Assembly: GCF_009749385.1 (NCBI RefSeq)
Contig: NZ_WBIN01000013.1
Span: forward strand, 124,001-188,000
DNA: 64,000 nt
From: Agromyces allii
GTDB lineage: Bacteria > Actinomycetota > Actinomycetes > Actinomycetales > Microbacteriaceae
Direction: 5' to 3'
The notes below the pieces were generated by a model. That model was not told the DNA's origin. It was given only the letters and a program-made list of their open reading frames with translations, and ran no database searches. A program made the position numbers and the translations under genes. Position 1 is the stretch's first letter. Every line of letters begins with the position of its first letter. Of the stretch, positions 1 to 8,672 are shown piece after piece.

Positions 1-520
1 TGAGCGGGGTGATGCCCGACCCTGCGGCGATCGCGACGATGTGCTTGCCGTCGAGTGCATCGAGCGTCGACGTGAAGGTGCCCTGCGGGCTCATGACGTC
101 GAGCGCGTCGCCGGCCTTCAGCTCGGCGTTCGCCCAGGTCGAGAAGATGCCGCCGAGGTCGCGCTTGATGCCGACCGAGATGGTGGCCGTGCCATCGGCG
201 GAGTGCTCGGGCGGGCGGCAGATCGAGTAGCTGCGGCGGCGCTCGTGCCCCTCGAGCTCGGTGCGCAGGGCCACGTACTGCCCCGGGAGGTAGGCGTACT
301 CGTCGGCGAGCTCGGCGGGCACCGTGAAGGTCACCTCGACGGCGTCGGCGGTGAGCGGGCGCACCTCGGCGACCTCCAGGCGGTGGAACCTCGCACGGCG
401 TCGCTTCGGCAGGTGGCCGCCGCCCACGGTGGAGGCGAGGAACGCCTCGGCCGCGGCATCCGAAGCCCCGTTCGTGACCGTGGCCGACATCGTGGTCGAC
501 CCGAGATTGCGCGCGGCCAT
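1..520 (-). CDS. paaE: Phenylacetyl-CoA epoxidase reductase PaaE (partial)
   Basis: Reductase of the phenylacetyl-CoA 1,2-epoxidase; it passes electrons from NADPH through FAD and a 2Fe-2S centre to the PaaA oxygenase. About 173 N-terminal residues are present and the gene runs off the left edge. Visible are the FAD-domain motif RRSYSIC near residue 95 and the start of the nucleotide-binding domain (AAGSGITPL near 165). The C-terminal ferredoxin domain lies outside the window. The ATG start shares one base with the paaD stop (TGATG), which implies translational coupling as last gene of paaABCDE. A second in-frame Met lies at residue 11. Confidence 0.93.
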   Translation of the reverse strand, partial: MAARNLGSTTMSATVTNGASDAAAEAFLASTVGGGHLPKRRRARFHRLEVAEVRPLTADAVEVTFTVPAELADEYAYLPGQYVALRTELEGHERRRSYSICRPPEHSADGTATISVGIKRDLGGIFSTWANAELKAGDALDVMSPQGTFTSTLDALDGKHIVAIAAGSGITPL

Positions 521-1059
521 CAGAGCACCTTGAAGTAGTCGAAGGGCTCGAGGCACTCGCGGCACTCGTAGAGCGCCTTGCACGAGGTCGAGCCGAAGCG
601 GGCGAGTTCGCGCGTGTTCAGCGAGTCGCAGCGCGGGCACTTGACCGCGAGCTGCACGCGCACGGGCCCGGCGTCGCGCACGGCGGCGCGGCCCGTCGGC
701 GCCTGGATGCCGTAGCGGCGCAGCTTCTGCTTGCCGTCCTCGCTCATCCAGTCGGTGGTCCAGGCGGGGGCGAGCACGAGGTCGACGCGCACGTCGTCGT
801 ACCCGGCGTGCGTGAGCGCGAGCAGCACGTCGTCGCGCATGGCGTCGAGCGCAGGGCATCCGCTGTACGTGGGCGTGAGCTGCACGCGCACGGCACCGTC
901 GTCGGCCACCTCCACCGAGCGCAGCACCCCCAGGTCCTCGATGGTCAGCACCGGGATCTCGGGGTCGGTCACGGTCGCGGCGACCCGCCAGGCGCGTCGC
1001 GATGCCTCATCCACCGGCAACGGGCGAGCGGATGCCTCGGGGCGGGCGACCGCGGTCAC
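520..1059 (-). CDS. paaD: Phenylacetyl-CoA epoxidase maturation protein PaaD
   Basis: About 179 residues, the usual PaaD length. The N-terminal half is a MIP18/DUF59-like domain (ATVTDPEIPVLTIEDLG, YSGCPA). The C-terminus carries a Cys cluster, CPRC followed by CxxxxxCxxC. The family is linked to Fe-S assembly or maturation of the epoxidase reductase. The GTG start was chosen because it overlaps the paaC stop as GTGA, and a much longer open frame upstream is only the shadow of paaC. It sits between paaC and paaE in the standard order. Confidence 0.93.
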   Translation of the reverse strand: MTAVARPEASARPLPVDEASRRAWRVAATVTDPEIPVLTIEDLGVLRSVEVADDGAVRVQLTPTYSGCPALDAMRDDVLLALTHAGYDDVRVDLVLAPAWTTDWMSEDGKQKLRRYGIQAPTGRAAVRDAGPVRVQLAVKCPRCDSLNTRELARFGSTSCKALYECRECLEPFDYFKVL

Positions 1060-1949
1060 CACGACGCCCCCGGGTGCTGGCGTGCGAGCACCTGCATCTC
1101 GGCGAGCAGCGGCCCGAGGTGCTCGGTGTGCCGGCCCTCGCGCCCGCCGCCGGAGGCGATGAACGCGGTGCGACCGGTGGGCCGCTCGAGCCGCGCCTCG
1201 GCGAACACGGCGTCGACCGCCGCCTCGAACGCCGGGCGCAGGGTCGACGGTTCCACGGCGACGCCGTCGTCGGCGAGCCGAGCGGTGAGCGCATCGTCGA
1301 CGAACAGCTCGTCGACGTACGGCCAGGTGTCGGTCACCGCGACGATCATGCGACGACGCGACTCGTCGGTGCCGCCCGCGAGGCGCAGCACCCACTGCAC
1401 GGCGTGGTCCCGGTGGTAGTCGACCTCCTTGACCGACTTGGCCGCGATGGCCGCGATCGTCGCGTCGGTCGAGGGCTCGAGGGCGCGGTAGAGCTCGTAC
1501 AGGTACAGCGAGGCGACGAGCTGGCGCGCGATCGTGTGCGCGAAGTCGCCGTTGGGCTGCTCGAAGAGCCACGTGTTGCGGAACTCGGGTTCGCCGCGCC
1601 AGTAGGCGAGGTCGTCCTCCGAACGTCCGGTCGCGGTTCCGGCGTAGTGCAGCAGCGAGCGCGCGTGGCCGATGAGGTCGAGGCCGATGTTGCCGAGCGC
1701 GACGTCCTCCTCGAGCTCGGGGGCTCGCGTGATCCACATGCCGAGCTGCTGGGCGAGCACGAGCGCGTCGTCGCCGAGGCGCATGGCGTACTCCGCGGCA
1801 TCAGCCGACGCCACGCGACCGGCGCCCGTGATGCCGGAGCCCGCGAGCTCCTCGGCGAGCGCGAGCTCGTCGACCGTGACCGAGCCGTGGGCATGGGTCG
1901 CGTCGCCGGCGTCGTGCTCGTGCTCGTGCTCGTGCAGCTCGGCGGTCAC
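1056..1949 (-). CDS. paaC: Phenylacetyl-CoA epoxidase structural subunit PaaC
   Basis: 297 residues, ferritin-like fold. PaaC pairs with the catalytic subunit PaaA and lacks a working di-iron site in known epoxidases. Characteristic stretches are MWITRAPELEEDVALGNIGL (residues 71-90) and KSVKEVDYHRDHAVQW. The N-terminus is unusually rich in His (HEHEHEH within residues 6-12, then HAH), a possible metal-binding tail not needed for the fold. The start ATG overlaps the paaB stop by four bases (ATGA). Confidence 0.95.
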   Translation of the reverse strand: MTAELHEHEHEHDAGDATHAHGSVTVDELALAEELAGSGITGAGRVASADAAEYAMRLGDDALVLAQQLGMWITRAPELEEDVALGNIGLDLIGHARSLLHYAGTATGRSEDDLAYWRGEPEFRNTWLFEQPNGDFAHTIARQLVASLYLYELYRALEPSTDATIAAIAAKSVKEVDYHRDHAVQWVLRLAGGTDESRRRMIVAVTDTWPYVDELFVDDALTARLADDGVAVEPSTLRPAFEAAVDAVFAEARLERPTGRTAFIASGGGREGRHTEHLGPLLAEMQVLARQHPGASW

Positions 1950-2251
1950 AGGTGCTTCACCCCTTCGCTCTTCGTGTAGTAGACGGCGTGGCGGTAGTTC
2001 TTGCCCGCGGGGCTCTCGAAGAAGGCGCCCTTCGCGTCGGGGTCGCTCGTGGTGATCGCGTCGGCGGGCACGACCCAGATGGACACGCCCTCGTTGCGGC
2101 GTGTGTAGAGGTCGCGCGCGTTGCGCACGGCCATGTCGGAGTCGGGTGCGTGCAGCGAGCCGACGTGCACGTGGCTGAGCCCGCGGTTGGCACGCACGAA
2201 GACCTCCCAGAGGGGCCAGGGCTCGGTTCCCATCTCGCCGGGGGTGCTCAT
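1946..2251 (-). CDS. paaB: Phenylacetyl-CoA epoxidase subunit PaaB
   Basis: 101 residues, normal for PaaB, which bridges the PaaAC dimers of the epoxidase. Family-typical text is WPLWEVFVRANRGLSHVHVGS near the N-terminus and YTRRNEGVSIWVVP in the middle. The ribosome site AAGGAG (2257-2262) lies at the edge of an 18-bp period direct repeat that fills the 73-bp gap to paaA, so part of the translation signal comes from the repeat. Confidence 0.95.
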   Translation of the reverse strand: MSTPGEMGTEPWPLWEVFVRANRGLSHVHVGSLHAPDSDMAVRNARDLYTRRNEGVSIWVVPADAITTSDPDAKGAFFESPAGKNYRHAVYYTKSEGVKHL

Positions 2252-2259
2252 CTCGTCTC

Positions 2260-2294
2260 CTTGGTCTCGATACGCTTCTTGGTCTCGATACGCT
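2260..2294. repeat. Direct repeat in the paaB-paaA gap
   Basis: The 17-mer CTTGGTCTCGATACGCT occurs at 2260-2276 and again at 2278-2294 (period 18). The second copy runs on into GCGCTACTCGACC, which forms an imperfect inverted repeat with GGTCTCGATACGC. From memory, similar GGTCTCGATACGCT...CTACTCGACC elements are scattered between genes in many Microbacteriaceae, so this is probably a REP-like element, inserted inside the operon. Confidence 0.7.
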
Positions 2295-2324
2295 GCGCTA
2301 CTCGACCCAAGCCTCGACCGGCGA

Positions 2325-3299
2325 TCATGCGACGGCTTCCCGCGCCGACTGCTTGCGGGCGTACTCGGCCGCGGCTTCGCGCACCCAGGCCCCCTCGTCG
2401 TGGGCCTCGCGACGTCGGCGGATGCGCTCGGCGTTGGCGGGGCCCCGGCCGGCGAGCACCTCGTCGAACTCGGTCCAGTCGATCTCGCTCATGTCGTACT
2501 GGCCCGTCTCCTCGTTCCACTTCAGCGCGGGGTCGGGCAGCGTCACGCCCATGACCTCGGCCTGGGGCACGAGCATGCCGACGAAGCGCTGGCGCAGGTC
2601 GTCGTTCGAGAAGCGCTTGATGTTCCACGCCATCGACTGGGCGGAGTTCGGCGACTGGTCGTCGGGCGGGCCGAACATCTGGAGCGCGGGCCAGTACCAG
2701 CGGTCCACGGCGTCCTGCGCCATCTGCCGCTGCGCCTCGGTGCCCTGCATGAGCTCGAGCAGGATCTCGAAGCCCTGCCGCTGGTGGAACGACTCCTCCT
2801 TGCAGATGCGCACCATCGCGCGGCCGTACGGGCCGTACGACGCCCGGCAGAGCGGAACCTGGTTGCAGATCGCGGCGCCGTCGACGAGCCATCCGATCGC
2901 GCCCATGTCGGCCCAGGTCGGCGTCGGGTAGTTGAAGATCGAGGAGTAGCGCGCGCGGCCCTCGATGAGCTGCTGCATCATCTCGTCGCGCGTGATGCCG
3001 AGCGTCTGCGCGGCGGAGTAGAGGTAGAGGCCGTGGCCCGCCTCGTCTTGCACCTTCGCCATCAGGATCGCCTTGCGCTTGAGGCTCGGCGCGCGCGTGA
3101 TCCAGTTGGACTCGGGCTGCATGCCGATGATCTCGGAGTGCGCGTGCTGGCTGATCTGGCGGATGAGCGTCTTGCGGTACGCCTCGGGCATCCAGTCGCG
3201 GGGCTCGATGCGCGAGTCCGCCGCGATGAGGTCGTTGAACTGCAGCTCCTCGGGCGAGGGCTCGCGTTCGACCACGCTGAGGTCAGCGGGTGAGGTCAT
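2325..3299 (-). CDS. paaA: Phenylacetyl-CoA epoxidase catalytic subunit PaaA
   Basis: 324 residues, the usual PaaA length. It is the di-iron oxygenase that converts phenylacetyl-CoA to the ring 1,2-epoxide. Two ExxH motifs expected for the di-iron centre are present: E86-A-G-H89 (QDEAGHG) and E169-S-F-H172 ([10 protein letters not shown]). The start is supported by AGGAGT six to seven bases upstream. It is the first gene of the leftward paaABCDE operon. Its leader contains the palindromic operator at 3380-3401, so induction through PaaR is likely. Confidence 0.97.
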   Translation of the reverse strand: MTSPADLSVVEREPSPEELQFNDLIAADSRIEPRDWMPEAYRKTLIRQISQHAHSEIIGMQPESNWITRAPSLKRKAILMAKVQDEAGHGLYLYSAAQTLGITRDEMMQQLIEGRARYSSIFNYPTPTWADMGAIGWLVDGAAICNQVPLCRASYGPYGRAMVRICKEESFHQRQGFEILLELMQGTEAQRQMAQDAVDRWYWPALQMFGPPDDQSPNSAQSMAWNIKRFSNDDLRQRFVGMLVPQAEVMGVTLPDPALKWNEETGQYDMSEIDWTEFDEVLAGRGPANAERIRRRREAHDEGAWVREAAAEYARKQSAREAVA

Positions 3300-3379
3300 C
3301 GTCGACTCCTGTGTTGTTCACGTGCCTGTGGTGTTCTCTGGCGCGGTGCCGGCGGCATCCGTTCGTCTCTGAACATAAT

Positions 3380-3401
3380 ACTAACCGATCGTTCAGTTAG
3401 T
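3380..3401. promoter_or_regulatory. PaaR-type operator between paaA and paaI
   Basis: A 22-bp imperfect palindrome: arms ACTAAC and GTTAGT around CGATCGTTCA. It sits in the divergent paaA/paaI promoter region and touches TATTAT (reading left) and TATAGT (3403-3408, reading right), plausible -10 boxes for the two operons. The core ACCGATCGTTCAGT recurs with small changes at three other promoters in the cluster (5298, 13734, 16210). Confidence 0.8.
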
Positions 3402-3457
3402 ATATAGTCGGAGATACGCCGCAGCAACGGCGCCCGGAACTCGACGAGGAGCTTCAC

Positions 3458-3874
3458 ATGACGGATGCCGCGACCGCCGCCCCGATCAACCGCGAGATGA
3501 TGCAGCGCGACCGTGCTGCGGCATCCCTCGGCCTCGTCGTCGAACGCGACGACCCCGGCCACGCCGTCGTCTCCATGCGCGTTCGCGAGGACATGACGAA
3601 CGGGTTCGCCATCACCCACGGCGGCTTCGTGTTCGCCCTCGCCGACACCGCGTTCGCGATCGCCTGCAACGAGGACGAGACCGTCACGGTCGCCGCCGGA
3701 GCCGACATCACGTTCCTGAAGTCCACGACCGCCGGGCAGACCCTGACCGCCACCGCCGTGCGCCGCACCCGCTCGGGCCGCACCGGCATCTACGACGTGA
3801 CGGTCGTCGACGAGCACGGCGAACCCGTCGCCGAGTTCCGCGGCCGCTCGATCTCCACCAACCGAACCTTCTGA
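3458..3874 (+). CDS. paaI: Hydroxyphenylacetyl-CoA thioesterase PaaI
   Basis: 138 residues, hotdog-fold thioesterase. The family motif HGGFVFALADTAFA (about residues 49-62) holds the catalytic Asp. In the pathway it frees CoA from dead-end aryl-CoA products. A strong GAGGAG ribosome site precedes the ATG. It is the first gene of the rightward paaI-paaK-paaR group and diverges from paaA across the shared operator. Confidence 0.93.
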   Translation: MTDAATAAPINREMMQRDRAAASLGLVVERDDPGHAVVSMRVREDMTNGFAITHGGFVFALADTAFAIACNEDETVTVAAGADITFLKSTTAGQTLTATAVRRTRSGRTGIYDVTVVDEHGEPVAEFRGRSISTNRTF

Positions 3875-3899
3875 CCTGTCCGCGAACCAGGAGCACCAC

Positions 3900-5237
3900 G
3901 TGTCGACGACGACCCTCTCCCCCAGCGTCTCGGGCCTCGCGCCCGCGGCATCCGAATCGCTCGATGTCGAGGAGCGCCTGACGCGCGCCGAGCTCGAGGC
4001 GCTGCAGCTCGAACGGCTGCAGCAGACGGTCCGGCACGCCTACACGAACGTGCCGCTCTACACGCGCAAGTTCGACGAGGCGGGCGTGCACCCCGATGAC
4101 ATCAGGACTCTGGCGGATGTCGCGAAGCTGCCGTTCACGACCAAGGCCGATCTCCGCGAGACCTACCCGTTCGGCATGTTCGCCGTGCCGATGGAGCAGG
4201 TCGCACGCATCCACGCGTCGAGCGGCACCACCGGCCGGCCCACGGTCGTCGGCTACACGAAAGGCGACCTCGAGCGCTGGGCCTCGCTCGTCGCCCGATC
4301 GCTGCGCGCGAGCGGCATCCGACCGGGCATGAAGGTGCACAACGCCTACGGCTACGGCCTGTTCACCGGCGGGCTCGGCGCGCACGCCGGCATCGAGGCG
4401 CTCGGAGCCACCGTCATCCCGATGTCGGGCGGCCAGACCGCCCGCCAGGTGCAGCTCATCATGGACTTCGAGCCCGACGCGATCCTCTGCACGCCGAGCT
4501 ACCTGCTCACGATCGCCGACGCCATGGTCGAAGCCGGCATCGACCCGCGCTCGACGTCGCTGAAGGTCGCCGTGCTCGGTGCCGAGCCGTGGACGAACGA
4601 GATGCGCCACGAACTCGAGGAGCGCCTCGGCATCGACGCGCTCGACATCTACGGCCTCAGCGAGGTCATGGGCCCCGGCGTCGGCAACGAGTGCCTCGAG
4701 ACGAAGGACGGCCCCCACATCTGGGAGGACCACTTCCTGCCCGAGATCATCGACGGTGACTCGGGTGCCGTGCTCGCCGACGGCGAGATGGGCGAGCTCG
4801 TGTTCACCTCGCTCACGAAGGAGGCGTTCCCCGTCATCCGGTACCGCACGCGCGACCTCACGCGCCTGCTGCCCGGCACGGCGCGACCCGCGATGCGCCG
4901 CATCGAGAAGATCACCGGCCGCAACGACGACATGATCATCCTGCGCGGCGTGAACCTCTTCCCGACGCAGATCGAGGAGATCGTGCTCGGCATCGAGCAC
5001 CTGACGCCGCACTTCATCCTCGAGCTCACGCGCAACGGCCGCATGGACGCGATGACCGTGCGCATCGAGCGGCACCCCGACCTCTCGCGCGAGACGTGCG
5101 AGGCGGCCTCCGTCGTGCTCGCGAAGAAGATCAAGGTACTCATCGGCTCCACGGTCGAGGTGCGCCTCGAGGAGCCGGGCGCGCTGCCCCGCAGCGAGGG
5201 CAAGTACAAGCGCGTCTACGATCTGCGCAACGCCTGA
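3900..5237 (+). CDS. paaK: Phenylacetate-CoA ligase PaaK
   Basis: 445 residues, typical of PaaK. It activates phenylacetate to phenylacetyl-CoA with ATP and enters the pathway. Visible ANL-superfamily motifs are the P-loop SSGTTGRPT near residue 106, the YGLSEVMGPG region, and YRTRDL near 314. GTG is the start, with AGGAG (3889-3893) upstream, and the gene follows paaI after 25 bases. The first 20 residues are a Ser/Ala/Pro-rich extension. Confidence 0.96.
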   Translation: MSTTTLSPSVSGLAPAASESLDVEERLTRAELEALQLERLQQTVRHAYTNVPLYTRKFDEAGVHPDDIRTLADVAKLPFTTKADLRETYPFGMFAVPMEQVARIHASSGTTGRPTVVGYTKGDLERWASLVARSLRASGIRPGMKVHNAYGYGLFTGGLGAHAGIEALGATVIPMSGGQTARQVQLIMDFEPDAILCTPSYLLTIADAMVEAGIDPRSTSLKVAVLGAEPWTNEMRHELEERLGIDALDIYGLSEVMGPGVGNECLETKDGPHIWEDHFLPEIIDGDSGAVLADGEMGELVFTSLTKEAFPVIRYRTRDLTRLLPGTARPAMRRIEKITGRNDDMIILRGVNLFPTQIEEIVLGIEHLTPHFILELTRNGRMDAMTVRIERHPDLSRETCEAASVVLAKKIKVLIGSTVEVRLEEPGALPRSEGKYKRVYDLRNA

Positions 5238-5297
5238 GTCCAGCGGGCCTGAGCGTCTTCGCCTGGCGGACTGAACGGTTCGTCGGGCGGCTTGACC

Positions 5298-5319
5298 GCT
5301 GACCGACCGTTCGGGTGGG
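5298..5319. promoter_or_regulatory. PaaR-type operator in front of paaR
   Basis: The core ACCGACCGTTCGGGT matches the operator at 3380. It ends inside the ribosome site of the TetR gene (GGGAGG, 5317-5322), so binding would block the gene's own expression. A weaker half-like copy, CTGAACGGTTCGT, lies about 30 bp upstream (5271-5283). Confidence 0.75.
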
Positions 5320-5331
5320 AGGATGACAGCG

Positions 5332-5961
5332 ATGCCAGAGAACACCTCACTCCGACGCGGGCGCCCCGGCTACGACCAGCAGGGCATCCTCGACGTCGCC
5401 GTCGCCGCCTTCAACGAGTACGGGTACGACGCGACCTCGATGGGCGTGCTCGCCGAGCGGCTCGGGCTCTCGAAGTCGGCGATCTACCACCACTTCACCT
5501 CGAAGGACGAGATCCTCGACCGCGCACTCGACTCGGCCCTGGCCGCGCTCGAGGGCGTGCTCGAAGACGCGGATGCCGCGGGCGGCCGCGCTGCCGACCG
5601 GCTCGACCTCGTGCTGCGCGGCGCCGTGCACGTGCTCGTCGACCGCCTGCCCTCGGTCACGCTGCTGCTGCGGGTGCGTGGCAACACCGAGGTGGAGCGG
5701 CGGGCGCTCGAACGCCGACGCGCGTTCGACCGGCGGGTCACCGCGCTCGTGTCCGAGGCGCAGGCCGAGGGGTCGCTCCGCAGCGACCTCGACGCGAGCG
5801 TCGTGGCGCGCCTCACGTTCGGCATGATCAACTCGCTCGTCGAGTGGTACCGCCCCGGCGGCACCGAGACCGCCGACCGGCTGGCCGACGACGTCGTCGC
5901 GGTCGCCCTCGACGGGTTGCGCATGCCGACCTCGAACCGCGTCGAGGACCTCCTGGGCTGA
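5332..5961 (+). CDS. paaR: TetR-family regulator, probable PaaR
   Basis: 209 residues. An N-terminal TetR helix-turn-helix is seen (DVAVAAFNEYGYDATSM, then LGLSKSAIYHHFTSKDEI, about residues 15-55), followed by a helical ligand domain. PaaR proteins of this type repress paa genes and release DNA with phenylacetyl-CoA; that effector is known for the family and not shown here. An ATG nine bases earlier (5323) directly abuts the GGGAGG site, so the ATG at 5332 with proper spacing is preferred. It carries a paa-type operator in its own leader. Confidence 0.88.
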   Translation: MPENTSLRRGRPGYDQQGILDVAVAAFNEYGYDATSMGVLAERLGLSKSAIYHHFTSKDEILDRALDSALAALEGVLEDADAAGGRAADRLDLVLRGAVHVLVDRLPSVTLLLRVRGNTEVERRALERRRAFDRRVTALVSEAQAEGSLRSDLDASVVARLTFGMINSLVEWYRPGGTETADRLADDVVAVALDGLRMPTSNRVEDLLG

Positions 5962-6059
5962 TCGCGGCGACGGCGGCCGTCGTCGTCGTCGTCTGCCGCG
6001 CCGGCCTGCCGGTCGCTCTCGCACAGGCGGTTGTCGGCGGCATCCGACAGAGTGGGCCC

Positions 6060-8186
6060 ATGACCCCTGCCGACTCCGCGCCCTCCGACCTGCATGCGGC
6101 GGCGCTCGGCGCCCTGCGCGAACTCGTGGGGCGCGACGATGCGGTCTTCCACGACGGGCAGTTCGAAGCGATCCGGGCGCTCGTCGAGGGGCGCAGGCGC
6201 GCGCTCGTGGTGCAGCGCACGGGCTGGGGCAAGTCGGCGGTGTACTTCGTCGCGACGCTGCTGCTGCGCCGCGAGGGCGCCGGGCCGACCGTGCTGGTCT
6301 CGCCGCTGCTCGCGCTCATGCGCGACCAGATCGCGGCCGCCGAGCGTGCGGGCGTGCGTGCCGTCGCCATCAACTCGACGAACGCGCACGAGTGGGCCGA
6401 CGTGCTGGCGGCGCTCGACCGCGACGAGGTCGACGTGCTGCTCGTCTCCCCCGAGCGCCTCAACAACCCGTCGTTCCGCGAGCAGCAGCTGCCGGCGCTC
6501 GTGCAGCGCATGGGCATGCTCGTCGTCGACGAGGCGCACTGCATCAGCGACTGGGGCCACGACTTCCGGCCCGACTACCGACGCCTGCGCGACCTCATCG
6601 CGCAGATGCCGGCCTCGGTGCCCGTGCTCGCGACCACGGCGACCGCCAACAGCCGGGTCGTGGCGGATGTCGCCGAGCAACTCGGGTCGACCGCGGCGGG
6701 CGGCGATGCGGGCGAGGGCGTGCTCACCATCCGCGGGCCGCTCGCGCGCACCTCGCTGCGCCTCGGCGTGCTGCGACTGCCCGACTCGGCGAGCCGGCTC
6801 GCCTGGCTGCTCAGCCACCTCGACGACCTGCCGGGCTCCGGCATCATCTACACGCTCACGGTCTCGGCCGCGACCGACATCGCCAGGGTGCTCCGCGAGC
6901 GCGGCCACGAGGTGCGCGCCTACACCGGGCAGACCGACCCCGACGAGCGCGAAGAGTCCGAGGGCATGCTGAAGCGCAACGAGGTCAAGGCGCTCGTGGC
7001 CACGAGCGCGCTCGGCATGGGGTTCGACAAGCCCGACCTCGGGTTCGTGCTGCACCTCGGCGCCCCGTCGTCGCCCGTCGCGTACTACCAGCAGGTCGGC
7101 CGCGCCGGCCGTGCGAGCGAGAGCGCCGACGTGCTGCTCATGCCCGGCACCGAAGACCGTGCGATCTGGCACTACTTCGCCACGGCGTCGATGCCAGACG
7201 AGGAGCGCGCGCACCGGGTCATCGGCGAGTTGTCCGACGTGCCGCTGTCGACTCCGGCGCTCGAGGCGAGGGTCGACATCCGCCGCACCCCGCTCGAGCT
7301 CCTGCTCAAGGTGCTCGACGTCGACGGCGCGGTGCGCCGCGTCTCGGGCGGCTGGGTCGCCACCGGCGAGCCGTGGCGGTACGACGCCGAACGGTACGCG
7401 CGCATCGCGGCCGAGCGCGAGGCCGAGCAGCAGCACATGATCGACTACGAGCAGACCGACGCATGCCGCATGGAGTTCCTCCAGCGCTCCCTCGACGACG
7501 AGACGGCGGCGCCCTGCGGCCGCTGCGACAACTGCGCCGGCGTGTGGTACCCGGGCGACCTCGCCGAGGGGGCGGCCGAGGCGGCATCCGGAGCCCTCGA
7601 TCGCGTCGGCGTGCCCGTCGAGCCCCGCAAGGCATGGCCGACCGGCGCCGATCGGCTCGGCGTGCCGGTCAAGGGCCGCATCGCCCCCGGCGAGCAGGCC
7701 GGCGAGGGCCGGGCGCTCGCCCGCCTGACCGACCTCGGCTGGGGCGGCACCCTCCGCGAGGTCTTCGCGGCGGGAGCGCCCGATGCGCCGGTCACGCCGC
7801 AGATGCTCGACGCCTGCGTGCGCGTGCTCGCCGACTGGGGCTGGGCCGAACGGCCGGTCGCGGTCGTCTCGATGCCCTCGCGCTCGCACCCCGAGCTCGT
7901 GCGCTCGCTCGCCGAGGGACTCGCGCGCATCGGCCGGCTGCCCTACCTCGGCGCGCTCGCCCCGGCGAACGGCGGCCCGAGCGGACAGCCCGGCGGTAAC
8001 AGCGCCTTCCGCCTCGCCGGCGTCTGGCAGCGGTTCTCCACCGAGGGCCTCGAGGTGCCGACCGGCGGCGTGCTGCTCGTCGACGACCTCGCCGACAGCA
8101 AGTGGTCGCTCACGGTCGCGGCGCGCGAACTCCGACTGGCCGGCGCCACCTCGGTGCTGCCCTTCGTGCTCGCGCTGCGCGGCTGA
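6060..8186 (+). CDS. recQ: RecQ-family DNA helicase with C-terminal phosphoribosyltransferase-like domain
   Basis: 708 residues. The RecQ core has Walker A TGWGKS (about 54-60), DEAHC with SDWGHDFRPDYRRL (157-173), helicase motif VGRAGRA, and the zinc cluster CxRCDNC (about 485-492). In place of an HRDC domain, residues about 505-708 end in a PRPP-binding-like motif, GGVLLVDDLADSKWS (668-682), as in type I phosphoribosyltransferases. The ATG at 6060 was taken because homology to RecQ begins just after it; the same frame is open far upstream through paaR. It stands alone among paa genes and is probably not part of the pathway. Confidence 0.9.
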   Translation: MTPADSAPSDLHAAALGALRELVGRDDAVFHDGQFEAIRALVEGRRRALVVQRTGWGKSAVYFVATLLLRREGAGPTVLVSPLLALMRDQIAAAERAGVRAVAINSTNAHEWADVLAALDRDEVDVLLVSPERLNNPSFREQQLPALVQRMGMLVVDEAHCISDWGHDFRPDYRRLRDLIAQMPASVPVLATTATANSRVVADVAEQLGSTAAGGDAGEGVLTIRGPLARTSLRLGVLRLPDSASRLAWLLSHLDDLPGSGIIYTLTVSAATDIARVLRERGHEVRAYTGQTDPDEREESEGMLKRNEVKALVATSALGMGFDKPDLGFVLHLGAPSSPVAYYQQVGRAGRASESADVLLMPGTEDRAIWHYFATASMPDEERAHRVIGELSDVPLSTPALEARVDIRRTPLELLLKVLDVDGAVRRVSGGWVATGEPWRYDAERYARIAAEREAEQQHMIDYEQTDACRMEFLQRSLDDETAAPCGRCDNCAGVWYPGDLAEGAAEAASGALDRVGVPVEPRKAWPTGADRLGVPVKGRIAPGEQAGEGRALARLTDLGWGGTLREVFAAGAPDAPVTPQMLDACVRVLADWGWAERPVAVVSMPSRSHPELVRSLAEGLARIGRLPYLGALAPANGGPSGQPGGNSAFRLAGVWQRFSTEGLEVPTGGVLLVDDLADSKWSLTVAARELRLAGATSVLPFVLALRG

Positions 8187-8274
8187 CGCGACCTCGGGTC
8201 CGCGCCGCACCGGGTGCCGCCGTCGTCCTCGAACTCCACGCCCGACCCACGTGCCTCGCGCGAGCCGCGCACAA

Positions 8275-8316
8275 CTCAGCCGTCGACCACCGCGTCTCAG
8301 CTGTGGACCACCGCGT
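8275..8316. repeat. Two-copy 21-bp tandem repeat
   Basis: The units at 8275-8295 and 8296-8316 both begin CTCAGC and end GACCACCGCGT, with two mismatches in between. Confidence 0.7.
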
Positions 8317-8431
8317 CCCAGAGCCCGCAGTGCGCGCCCCACCGCCCACCGGCCACCGGCCACCCGCTGACGGCCCGAAGCTCATGTCCGAGCCCGGCCC
8401 AACCCCCGCTCCGGACCGATCTGGATTTCGA

Positions 8432-8470
8432 ATGCCAGTTCCGCCTCAGCCGATGAGGCGGAACTGGCAT
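8432..8470. terminator. 17-bp perfect hairpin, probable bidirectional terminator or dispersed element
   Basis: Arms ATGCCAGTTCCGCCTCA (8432-8448) and TGAGGCGGAACTGGCAT (8454-8470) pair perfectly around the loop GCCGA. It lies between convergent recQ and paaZ. There is no T-run on either side, so a dispersed palindromic repeat is the main alternative to a terminator. Confidence 0.6.
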
Positions 8471-8672
8471 ACCGTCGTCGAACAACCTGCCCGCCGAGCA
8501 TCCACGATGCATCCATGGGCGCGATGGTCGGAGTGCGGTCGGAGGCCGCGAGCACAGGATTGGAGGCACTGCCAGGTGCCCGAGACGGCAATCCAGACGA
8601 TCGGGAGTCATCGGACGCGGCCACGAGACGCCGGCACTAGCCCTTCGTGGCGCGAAGCAGACTGCGAGCCGG

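Larger units (their letters stand above)
8187..8672. other. Convergent intergenic stretch between recQ and paaZ
   Basis: 486 bp without a convincing gene. It holds a two-copy tandem repeat (8275-8316), a GC-rich tract, and a long perfect hairpin (8432-8470). Short open frames here lack ribosome sites and family features. Confidence 0.7.

Noticed and set aside
5484..8363. A 959-codon open frame on the minus strand across paaR and recQ
   Set aside because: Shadow of recQ and paaR; no domain could be recognised and the composition is that of an antisense frame.
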